The notes beneath the pieces were generated by a model. It did not search any database, was not told where the DNA came from, and saw only the letters and a program-made list of their open reading frames with translations. 64,000 nt of DNA from Acanthaster planci (Eukaryota; Echinodermata; Asteroidea; Valvatida; Acanthasteridae). Below, one piece after another: positions 1 to 10,600 of this stretch (position 1 is its first letter; the number at the start of each line of letters is the position of its first letter). A program made the position numbers and the translations under genes. Location: positions 740,492-804,491 of the forward strand of contig NW_019091366.1 of assembly GCF_001949145.1 (NCBI RefSeq), in the 5' to 3' direction.

Positions 1-3000
1 AAGCCTGTTCCGAGCCATTTGACTCATTGGGCAAGTGTTTATCTCGGGTTTCCTTGGACAATTTTAGTGTCCATACTAATGTGACTGGAGAGCTGGGGCC
101 TTACTGCATGGAACAAATATGAGCACATAAAGAATCAGGTTACCAGCACAAATGTCATGTCTTGCATACTGTTAATGACTGGTTCCCTGATTATTTTTGC
201 TGTGCAACATTCCCCCCTCATCACCAACTTCGAGAAACTAGGATGTGAAAATCAGAACTGAAGGCTTCCCATAGAAACTGCTTTTAAGAATGACTTTTTT
301 TTTAATTGAAACTATTTTTTTTATTGAGGGACTTACATTTACATTTTTCCTGACTGGCTCTGAAAAAAGCTCACAGTGGTGTTTAAATAAGGGAATAAAG
401 ATGTGCTTAGCTAGTCTGAAACATGTGTTTAAGATCAGCTCAGGAGAATGGGCACGACAAATGCATTATCAGCATTTGTTCTCCTGAGCAAGGTCTTAAA
501 CATTATTTTAAGACCAGCCAAGCACATTCATAAATCCCATTCATTTATTCCCATTTATAAATACCTTTTTATTCAGAGAGTCAAAAACAGTCAACAAATG
601 ATGGATTTTCAACAATATTGTTCTGAAATTTTACTTTCATTTTCCCGAACACCTCTGTCCATTTTATGGTATATTCTTTTTGAAAGTTTTCCAATAGAAT
701 CTCCTTGTATATGGACTTGGTGCACGCGTGATGAGTTCTGGGTGTTGCGTTGCACACAGACTCATGACCAATAGGGATGGAAAAAACTGTCTCATATCCG
801 TGTGCCAGCACATGATTTATGCAGCAGGCCTTATCACTTCTCAGCGGGCATTATCAAATGTTAATGCACGGTCAAGTTGCACGTTGAATAGGGAGACTGT
901 TTGAGGTGTTTATGAATGACAGTTTAAAAACCAACATGTCAATTCACATCCAACATGAAAAGTTGAACTGTCCCTGGTATGCCAAATAACAATTTCTCCT
1001 TTATATACCAGGTGATTATTGTCACTTATACTTACATCTTTGTAGTCTCGTAGGGGATTGACTGTCCCATTGATAATGCCCCTCAAAAAGTCTAAAAACA
1101 GGGACAAATGACAAAAAAATTAATAGATTTAGTTTTATACTACATGTAGTGTATGCACAACCTTTGCAGATCTACACACAATATCCACATACATGTACAT
1201 GTATTGCTGAAATCAATTTGAAAGAGACTGCTTTGTGCCTTCAAAAACCTAAGGAATGCCTCATTTCTCGATTTCAGTTTGCAAATCATTATTATGCAAA
1301 TGAATGACCTATTCATGAACCATATGATTATGAGAACCACCTGGTTATGATGTGCACATAGACGTACATGAACATGCAATCCACCAATGTCATCATCAGG
1401 TATTTTTCCCAGCACACATTTTGTGTACACTTCTGGTACATGCATGTCATGGGCATGGCCTTGTCCAGCATTGACCTTAATGAATAGGAGTCTCACCTTG
1501 AATCACTTGACCCCAACATACATGGAAGCAGGTTTTTCAACTAACCCAAAGCAAACAATGATATTTAGTTCATGTACAATCCTGTTTAAATAACTAGCTT
1601 TGGTTGCATATTTGATGTGTTCATGTGGAGAGAAGGTCAATTCTGAACCAAAATTGATACCCTATTTTTCTTTGATCTGGCGGGGGTTTCATATACTTAT
1701 GGCGCAATGAAATACCGGTACGGGGGAAACATCAAATTTTAACTGCTGAAAATTGACATCTTGAAAACCCAGGTGTCAATGAAAGTACTTCAAAACACAA
1801 TAATTTATCGACGAAAGACAACAGAACACGGCTTGGAATGAATCAAACTCTGAACGTTTCTACCCAACATCTACCATGCAACATTCTCTGTAACTTGGTG
1901 ACAGGAAAGCTAACTTTAATTACAAAGAGAGCTGGTCAATTACAATAGAGACCCTCTGTGTTTTAGAAATACATTTAATCGTCTTTCATTCTCTAGATCA
2001 TATGGAACACACAACTGAATTCAGACTCTGCACAACTTTCCTCACATAATCCATGGTATACTGGAAATATCAGCATACGAAAAAAAAAAGGAATCGCAAC
2101 CCCCCTTTAATTACCGTGAGTCACTTATTTAAATATATACACCTGGAATTCAGCCAGCACATACTGTATGTGTTCTCATGGGGATCGTGTGTCTAGTACA
2201 TGTATTTAAGAAAGCATGACAACGTCAAAATTAACTGAACACAGGATGTAAAGTACGTGGACTTTCATATAATTTCAAGCACCTTGCAAATTGGAGAGGG
2301 CTAACTTGCAGTATCTGCTCCATTTTTCCCTCATCTTAACTTGTAATATCTTTGTTTAATATTTCCTTAGTGATATTCGGCTTGCCACATTAAGTCATTG
2401 TTGCCACGGGAAGAGGATACGGGTCGAAAGGTTTAAGAGTGCTGGAGTTAAAAGCATCCTGTTTACTCCTTGTGGGTATATGACTAACAATATTCAGCTG
2501 TGTGCCAAGCTTACTCAGTGCGGACCCATAAATGAAACAGGTCTACATGAATGAAGATTACTGCAGGTTGTAGGAACACGCGGACTCAGCGAGGACCACA
2601 CAGTTACCCCATCTCTGGATATTACAGGTTTTAGAAGCATTTGGGGGTGAGGGCAATGGCACGGGGGGAGGGGACAAGGGGACAACCCCTGCCCCCAAAG
2701 GCAGGCCTGTGTCCCCCTCCGTCAGAAATCAGAGAAGAAAAACTTGTGATTGCCTGCCTTGGTCAGTGCTTTACCTTTCACTCTATAAGAAAGAGGTACA
2801 GAAGTTATCCTAATCATGCACCCTGGTTATGCCACCGGGGTAATGCCATAGCAAAAGGAAGATAAACAGTCAAGGAAACACCATCAACAAAAATCCAACT
2901 TAAAAGAGTGTTCGCAGTGGGAGAAAAATGAGTATTTTCAACAAGTTTTCTGAACTACAAGTACAGGAAAACAAGGTTCGTCCACACTACTTGTTAGAAG

Positions 3001-4408
3001 GTAATGAAAATTGATACATGATCAGGCCCAAAGTGACTGCAAACAGTGCTCAGCACAACCATCAGAAGAGAACCAGCCAAGAGACGTGCACACCTGTGTG
3101 ACGCTTTGGCTGGTTGCCTTCAGGAAGTTGAACACTACATGTACACACACACATGTACGATTAGTGAACAAACACTAACGGCGCTAAGAAGGCCTAGGAG
3201 ATTGGCCAGTGTTCTTGTGTGCGATCTCCTACACATTAGAATCAGCATAATTCAGCAGAGGAACCTTGGACATAATCTGTTCCATTCCACCATGCTTACA
3301 TCTTTATCCGGCCACTTTGTATACACGCAATCGACATTCATGCAGGACACTTTAACAGCTAAATAAGTACCCAGTATGTATATGTCTTATTACCAGCAGT
3401 CACAAAAATGTCTGTACTTTTAGTCTTATCCCATAAAGTTTGAAGGCCAGTTGAAGTTACAGTTACATACATACTGTACATGTATTTTATAAGCAGACTT
3501 TTCACACTTAATCAGTGTTTCACGTCTTCTTCTTCACTTCAAATTCTTCTAATTACCAATGTGTGTATTTCCACTCATAGGAATCAGCTCCAAACTTTGG
3601 AATTTGTTTTGTTATAAAACGCTTACATTTACAACATAAAGATACTGAAGTACACATTATATGCATGTAAGACACTTGACCAGCAAAAGATTATCTTCAG
3701 AAAAAAATTCTGTAACTCTTATCCCACAAAAGTTTCAAGTTGATGGGTTGCATGAAGCAGGTTTTTATGCTCCATTTAATACTTCACTCAAATTCTTGCA
3801 GTGAACAGACATCAGGTCCACTGCAGTACTGAGCACAATGCGCGGTGGCACCAATCGGTACTTTTATTCACAACAGTTTTGTTTGCGTTGGCTGAGTTTT
3901 TGCTGGCCTACAAATATCTTGTTTAAGCACATGGTATACACATAACAGAAGCCTTTTTGTGTTTAAATGTTCATTGAATATACCAGGAAATGTGAAAGTT
4001 ACATTGTGTATGGGGACGCACACAATTCAACCAAGTCACCGTATGATCCTTTCACGTTATTTTACTTAAATTTGCATTAGAATTGCCACTTGTTCGTACA
4101 TGTATGTAAGTGTAAGTCTGTACATGTACATGTAGATAAAAATAACTGATATGATTACCATCTTTTAAACACGAGGATAAACAACGAGCACAGAGGTTTC
4201 AAGTACAATCAGACTCTTCAGATGTAAACATACGGAAGAAGGTCAAACGTACAGGAAATATTATTGACTTATTTTTCTCACTTGTGGTACATACGTGTCA
4301 GAAGATGTTTACGTAACAATCTGTTTTGATAAGGTACCTCCATGTTACCATGAAAACTGAAGTTTGAAAAACTGCAGGAAAATGAAAAATGAGAGAAAAA
4401 TCACTCAC
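1..4408 (-). other. Intron 1 of prominin-like gene A (no exon identified)
   Basis: This stretch lies downstream, on the minus strand, of the first coding exon of prominin-like gene A, so it should be the start of its first intron. In gene B intron 1 is about 3.7 kb, so the second exon of gene A may lie here or just off the left edge. No convincing exon could be identified. The stretch holds a complex inverted repeat near 427-515, a G-rich patch near 2641-2720 and scattered ACATGTAC words. The open frames seen are short and resemble no known protein. Confidence 0.55.
427..515. repeat. Complex inverted repeat (two nested hairpins)
   Basis: GCTCAGGAGAA and CAAATGC in the left arm pair with GCATTTG and TTCTCCTGAGC (472-489) around an ATTATCA loop. 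A 9-nt bulge lies in the left arm, and GTTTAAGA pairs with TCTTAAAC outside. The right arm also forms GGTCTTAAA (492-500) with TTTAAGACC (507-515). Confidence 0.75.
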
Positions 4409-4652
4409 CCCAAGGAAACTCGTGTGGAGCGATGGCCTGGATAAACTCAGACGCAACAACAAAAACAAGGTCAAAAGTGAGATGTGGCTCAGCCGTTGAG
4501 GTATTGTACTTGGGGTCTGGCGGTAAACTGTCCCACGTTATATCATCATTGCTGTTCTTTAAATTGCCTGAGGCCACTCCGAGTAAAGTTAGACCCACAA
4601 CACCAACCAAAAGAAGAAAATATATGTGTCTCCAGAGTCTCGTTAGCTCCAT
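4409..4652 (-). CDS. First coding exon of a second prominin-like gene (gene A), partial
   Basis: The exon begins with ATG at 4652 and ends at 4409 before a strong donor (GTGAGTGA read on the minus strand). It encodes 81 codons plus one base, so it ends in phase 1, exactly as does exon 1 of gene B. The product starts with a charged N-terminus and a long hydrophobic signal peptide (about residues 8-28). A segment with the pattern ITWDSLPP follows, matching IVWGSLPT in gene B, and then a hydrophobic stretch ending in FIQAIAPHEFPWG that parallels the pre-TM1 region of prominins (human has a similar Q-P-R-D-F-P). It is therefore a tandem paralogue of the prominin at 14949-61646. The rest of the gene lies to the left, so completeness cannot be judged. 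A lone orphan exon or pseudogene is possible, but the intact signal peptide, donor and phase argue against it. Confidence 0.8.
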
Positions 4653-5786
4653 GGTTGTATGTGTGTTTTGTTAGTTGGAGGGGTCTGCGGTCCTGCCCCC
4701 TCTTCTGAGGAAATTCCTTATGGCAAGACAAAAAAATTGCAGATGGGTTGATGGTTGAAAAACTGTTCTTCGGTGATTTTTTTACTTCTTTGTTTAGGCA
4801 GCTCCTGCGATGAGACCAACCATTACTGAATGCTTCCTGAAAGAAAATTTGGATAAGTTTTTAATAGATAAAGGTTCCAACGTCGCCAGATCCAGCTAAG
4901 CACATCCACAAAAATGAGCACTGGCAAGATGGGTATTTTCCTTGCAGAGTCGGCCGAGTCTTGGATTGGCTTTTTCTTTCCTGACACAACTGTGCCACCC
5001 CGTGCAGAGTGAGTTCCTGAAAAACCACGTACATGTGTACACCTTGCCAGTGCCAACGTGGTTTGACGTCAAACTGGCAAATAATCAGGACGTTCCCTCA
5101 CTCACCCCTCGATTCTCCTCAACCACAAGCTCTGCGACAGGAAGAGGGCTATATTCCCATGATTGCAGGGGGCCACAGTGAAAAAAATATGGTCATTGAT
5201 CTTTGGTCCATCCTCCAGACACACTACGTATTGTTTAAACAGCAACAAAATTAATAGGTAATTGTGGATTTTCTTGGTTTTTAACCTCACAAGTTCAGTT
5301 AACTCCGGAAGAATGTACAGCTTTCTTTATGCCTTATGTCAGAAAAAAGTCACCAATTTCCAATTTCTCAAGATGATGTGATTTCCTTTAACCTATGGTA
5401 AAGTAACACATGGTACCAGTCTTAAAAATTTTTAAAACTACTTGAAGAATTTCTGTTATATATGCAGAAAATAAAACAATGAAACAGTTGTATGTGACAC
5501 TTAATAGGTCGTTAATCACTCTGCTGTGAGAAACAAGACATTTTTAAAACTAGGCCAGGGACAGTATAAACTAAATGGCCTTCATGACACATCATCTTAA
5601 TAACCTTTCATACATCACATGTGTTCTTCAGGTATGCTGGAACAAAATATGTTTTTCGGGGGGGCTTCTTTACCAAACTCTGACTGAATAAAATTACAAA
5701 TTACATCTGTTTAAAATAGAGTGCCACATACAGCAAGTTTTGCAGTTTCCTATCTTTAGCAGTACAAACATAAACAACTATCACAT

Positions 5787-6288
5787 GATCAGCTTAAGGC
5801 TGTGCCGAATAACCAAATATTCAATTGATCATTGAATATTCGAATTTTTTTTTTTCGAATTTGAATTTTCAAATGCACAATGAATGAAAAAGAAGGGAGA
5901 ATTTTCTTTTGGTTTTTTGTTTGAGAAAAATTGCACTATGGAGGCTTGTGCCAAGTAAAGTTAAATGAAAAGTGACAAAAACCTCTTAACAATTTGAAAA
6001 GCACAATACTCATTCAAAAATTTAATAGGAATATACATTTTCAACAGGAAAAGAATTATTGTTCATCTCTTAAATCTTGCTAAATCGGGGCAGGAGATAC
6101 TCGTAGATGTGACAAGCTATTATAGTGATCATAATGTACAATTGTGTCTGTTATTGCAACTGCTTTTGTATGGTTTGTTCCTCAACAATCTCCAGGTCGG
6201 TACGACCCAATATTTGGATATTCGACCGAATTGAAGGTCAAATATTTGAATAGTGAATTATTCAAATTGACTCAGCCCTAGATCAGCT
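5787..6288. mobile_element. Non-autonomous hAT-type MITE with 8-bp target duplication
   Basis: The element spans 5795-6280 (486 bp) and is flanked by the perfect 8-bp direct repeat GATCAGCT at 5787-5794 and 6281-6288. Its ends are imperfect inverted repeats: TAAGGCTGTGCCGAATA on the left and TAGGGCTGAGTCAATTTG, read inward, on the right. Subterminal DNA is built of repeated AATATTCGAA-like palindromes. An 8-bp duplication with C/T-A-G-G-G-C-T-G-type ends is the hallmark of hAT MITEs. It has no coding capacity. Confidence 0.8.
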
Positions 6289-6558
6289 CAATGTAAAAAC
6301 ATTAGCAAAATTGAATAAAGTCTTACATGTTAAGAATGAAAAACTATGGTACAATCACAAAACTCATGACCATCTGATCAGGATCTGACCCTACAAATCG
6401 GCTATTTTAAACATTTGGACATGTTCGGGCGATTTTAATATTTGGACATGATCGGGCGATACTAGGGTCCAAGTTACTCGGACTAGATCTGATGAGCATT
6501 TAAAACTTACTGAAACAATTCTGATCCCAGAATTCTTTTTCTTCTTTTGGCTAAAATG

Positions 6559-6741
6559 TTGCATCCTGACTCCACTTTTCTCATCATGTATCATCTCGAC
6601 AAAAGTCGGTCATTACAGAAATGCTGGAAAGACACGAATTCTGGATTGAGAAACATTTACCGATGTTGTTGGAAAATACTTCAATTCTCTTCACTCCCCA
6701 TAGACTTTGTACACAACTGCTGAAGTGGAGTCAGGATGCAA
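6559..6741. repeat. Inverted repeat, 18-bp perfect arms
   Basis: TTGCATCCTGACTCCACT at 6559-6576 recurs as its exact reverse complement at 6724-6741, with 147 bp between the arms. It lies about 700 bp upstream of the NELFA start. It may be a decayed fold-back element, and no function is evident. Confidence 0.75.
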
Positions 6742-7440
6742 TGTTTTTTCCCTTCTTTTTTTTTGTTTAAATGTGGTTTCTTTCTTCAGTTTTTGCTTTG
6801 GTTTTTGGCTTTTTCCTACACATCTGATCCAAAAGGCAGCAGCAGGTCAGCACATTCTTTCCACAGCCAACGCCCTCTTCAAGTCGGACTAGACATGTAT
6901 TGTACCATGGAGGATGGGAAATGATTGCACCGACCACATATGACAGACATAACAGAAGTCTGACACTGATGGCAGTGATGCATTTTCTGTGAAAAACCAG
7001 TGGACATGCGACAAAATATCGATACTACATCCCTGACCAAAAATAAAACAAACTAACCTGACGATACCGATGTTGATCCCGGTCACACCGGTCATCAAGC
7101 CATAACTCCTTCTCAGCTGTCTCGTCAGCATCACACAAGCTAGATTCCTTGTCGCAGGTTCCGCTCCACCTGTTCCGCAAGCACCCGGCCGTACGACCCA
7201 CGGGAGCAAAATACGAAATCACTGCTTCAAATATTGAGGGCGCTGTTCATCTTGCCTGGCAAATGTAGTCTGCCCGTCTAGCCGTGTCCGACTAAATTGG
7301 CTGGGGCTTGAAATTATCACACAACTCTAAGAGTGGTGGCTGCAGCCATAGTCACAAACTAGGGTATACTTTTAAGCCGCAGCCAAGTGATTTGGATTTG
7401 GAGTCAGGTCATTTGTAAAGCTGAGGTCTACTCGATAATA

Positions 7441-7653
7441 ATGGCGACGGTGAAAGACAGCGATACAAATCTCTGGCTTCACAACAAACTAGGGGACAGC
7501 GAAGATCTGTGGTCCGGAATCAGCAGTGTGGGTGCCCAACTTAAGGGGGACCTCCTCAAGAATGTCTTTGCGTGTTTCAAAGGTCTTCACTCCACAGTGA
7601 AGCTGAAAATGCTAATGGCAATCCTCCACATGCCCAGGCGAAATGTAGATGAG
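7441..7653 (+). CDS. NELFA: NELFA exon 1
   Basis: This exon encodes residues 1-71, beginning MATVKDSDTNLWLHNKLG and ending PRRNVDE, with donor GTTGGT after a complete codon (phase 0). It contains the first helices of the NELF-C-binding module. The start context is AATAATGG. Reading through the donor soon meets a stop at 7684. Confidence 0.93.
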
Positions 7654-10600
7654 GTTGGTTACGTTGGTGCCAGATTTGTAGTTTAAATATGCAACTTGTA
7701 GGTGTAGAACATTCATCAGTATGGTTTTACGCTCATGATGGGGACCGACTTTCCTGAGTTCAAGATAAGAGCTTCTGTCCTTTACTGAACATGTTCAGTA
7801 CCATTTGAAGCCAGTGTAGGCTTGTGCAATGATTTTTTTTTTTCAAAATTGGAAGTGAATTTCATATGCCCGAGGCCTATCTGTCAACATACCTGAACTA
7901 GACCTAGGGCCTATTGCATGTATTGCTCCAACATGCAGAGCGCGTTCAAATAAATTTTTTGAATTCACAATGGAACTATTTGGGAAACACCACGTCCATC
8001 TCTTAAATTCACCTGAACCTTAAATTGACAGACTAGCTCACATCAAAATGAACATAGGCCTGCTGCTATAAAACTTCCTGATTCCCTTGTATTCTGCACA
8101 GTTTCAAGGTGAGTTAAATGCCATCATCCACCTTGCCCGCAGCGACCCGGACCAGTGGGTGTCCATCGTGGGCGACATCCTGCAGACCTACCCGAGCACA
8201 GGTAGCCTGAATCTGGATGTAGAGGAGGAGCATCAGTTTGTGGCGGAGGTATTGTACGACCTGCGCAAACACAGTGAGTGCGGTTGAGCTTATGTGCACA
8301 GTACAATGTCAGAGCCTCATCTGAGACCGTTTGTTCGGGCTACGAACATGTACCAGTCTGCGGTTGAGTACCACAATTGTTTTGGTTGTTGGGGACCAAC
8401 AAGTGTTTCAAAGTCTGTGAGGAGGTGCTATGACCATCTTTCCATGTATTTTCTGTGAACGGAATTTTCCGATGTTTTCATCAGTCCCAATTTCAGTCAG
8501 TGTCCCAATTGTGTCAACACTCCATTTTTTGTGGTATGCGAATGATGATCGCTGATGTTTATCGTTAAAAAAGAAAAGTAACCTCAAGGAAATTGCACTC
8601 TGTTGAGAATTGTCTATTTTATGATAATGATTTTCATTAATGGAACCATTATTACATTGTGTGGATTTCGGTTTTTTTTCTCACATCTCAGTGAGCGAAA
8701 CAGACAGCAACAGCCTCCTACCACTGGAATGCCAGTACCTGAATAAGAACGCCCTCAATCAGCTGGTGGGCATGCAGGCTCCGCCCATCAAACACTTCAC
8801 CCTCAAGCGGAAGCCAAAATCGGCTGCACTGCGAGCAGAGCTTCTTCAGAAATGTAAGCAAGTGGGCCTTTGCTGGTCTTTTCTTAAGGCAAGATTGACG
8901 TCTATATGGAAGAATTGACAGAAAAAAGTTTTACCATTGACAGACTCTTTGCATATTTGGCTAAGACCTTCCTGAAGCCCTTGATAAAACAAGTTGTTTT
9001 TTTTCAAGATTGTAATCGAGTAGTCCCTGTACCCACCTTTCAGGGGGACATTAAGGCCCATGTAAAGTTCCAGTAGACAGCCTCTACCTTTCCAACGCTT
9101 GCCAAAATTCCTCCTGGATTTTGCAGGAAGAAGCGGGTTGATTTTCAGGACTGTGTTTAATTTTCTTTTGTTTAGTTGTCTCTGACTCATGAACAATCAT
9201 ATCTCTGAAGTCGAATCCCTGTGCCAGCTGAGAAATAACATGAAGGGAATAGGACCAAAGAAGTGATGCATTGCTAGGTTCATTTTCTCTCATCTCTACT
9301 CAGCGGTTGAAGCGGCACAACAGACTAAGAAACAGGTGGGCTCCTCGACCGTTCCGACCAAGAACAGGACCAGAAAAATGGATGATAGTGAGTGTACCCG
9401 CCAAAGAATTCATCCAAATTTTTTTTCTATAAATAAGCCCCTTTTAGAAAGTTCTTGATCTCTTCCCACAAACCCTAAAAAGTTGCAAAAATAAAACATC
9501 CTTAAATCAGAGAATTATAGCAATCTCTAAATGCATTTGGTTTCAAATCCGGATGGCGTTGGTTTGGACATTTCTTAAACATTAAGCAGTACTTCTTTCC
9601 GTGCTTCTTTTTTTCTCGTAAAGCTGCTCCTTTGAGGGGGATCCCCAAGTCAACGACAGGATTTCGAGCAGCGCCCTCGCTTCCTCGCACCATCCCTCTC
9701 AACCGCAGAATGGCTTTCAACCGGGAAGGGGGCACAAAGGTACGAAGGGGGAGATATTTCAGTCGCTGTTTGCCAAATCTCGGCTCTGTTGAAAGCTGCT
9801 GCAGCGGGCTCCTGCGACACGATTGGGCAGGGAACATTTCTCATACAAAAGTCATGAGAATTATTCAGTCATTACAGACACTCGTGAACTAGGAGAGAGC
9901 AGTCATTTTTTTATGTATCACAATCCCTTGTCGCTAGCCTGTCAGTTTACTGGAGCAGCCTGATCACAAGACCCAGGCAAGCACACTTTCCTTAGGAATG
10001 AACCTTTACCTCCCACACAAAAAATAACTACCGGTATAATCCTAATCCAGTGACAAAGTAACGATTTCTTTTACCTCGTAGTTGTTGGACATCACCGAGC
10101 AACCTCTTGGGGGAGCCAACAGGGAAGCTAAGAAACGCAAGAAGCAAGCAGGTGAGGTTGCCTTACTTGCAACTCCTTAATTCCACCCACCTCCTGAAAA
10201 TTGTTTGCTGTTGATTTATTGTCTTTCAATCTTCCCAGTGATGACTTAGGTGGAGATTTCTTACTGTATTCACCAAAAAGTGAGCCCAACTACCATAATT
10301 TTTCTTCTCGATACAATTGAAATCTGTTTCATGAAGAGTTATGCCGTTTGATTTCCAGTACGACAGATTGTTAAGTTCTGGAAAAATTTGTCAACAGTAG
10401 TGCTTTCCAAACCAAGGGTCAAAGTTTGAATATTTCCCTGTGATATTACCATAATGACGCTTTTTTTGGGGGGGATGTGGTCGGCAGAATTGGAGGCCCA
10501 GGAGCAAGCCAAGAAGGACAAGGAGGCAGCCCAGGCGGCCACGCCCGACTACGCCGCCGCATTCATGTCCCCGGCGTCGGTCAAGCCCGCCACAACCACC

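Larger units (their letters stand above)
4653..7440. other. Divergent intergenic region between gene A and NELFA
   Basis: The region separates the start of gene A (minus) from the start of NELFA (plus), so it should hold the promoters and 5' untranslated exons of both. No core promoter could be assigned with confidence. It contains a hAT-type MITE at 5795-6280, a 26-28 bp near-tandem duplication at about 6404-6459, and a perfect 18-bp inverted repeat at 6559-6576 and 6724-6741. No protein-coding exon was recognised. Confidence 0.6.

Noticed and set aside
3094-3134. Possible exon 2 of gene A (VFNFLKATSQSVTQ, phase 1 in and 0 out)
   Set aside because: The phases fit gene B exon 2, but it is only 41 nt against 74, and has no clear similarity to the prominin N-terminus.
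7387-7440. Upstream in-frame ATG for NELFA
   Set aside because: It would add 18 residues absent from vertebrate NELF-A, and the ATG at 7441 aligns with the known start.
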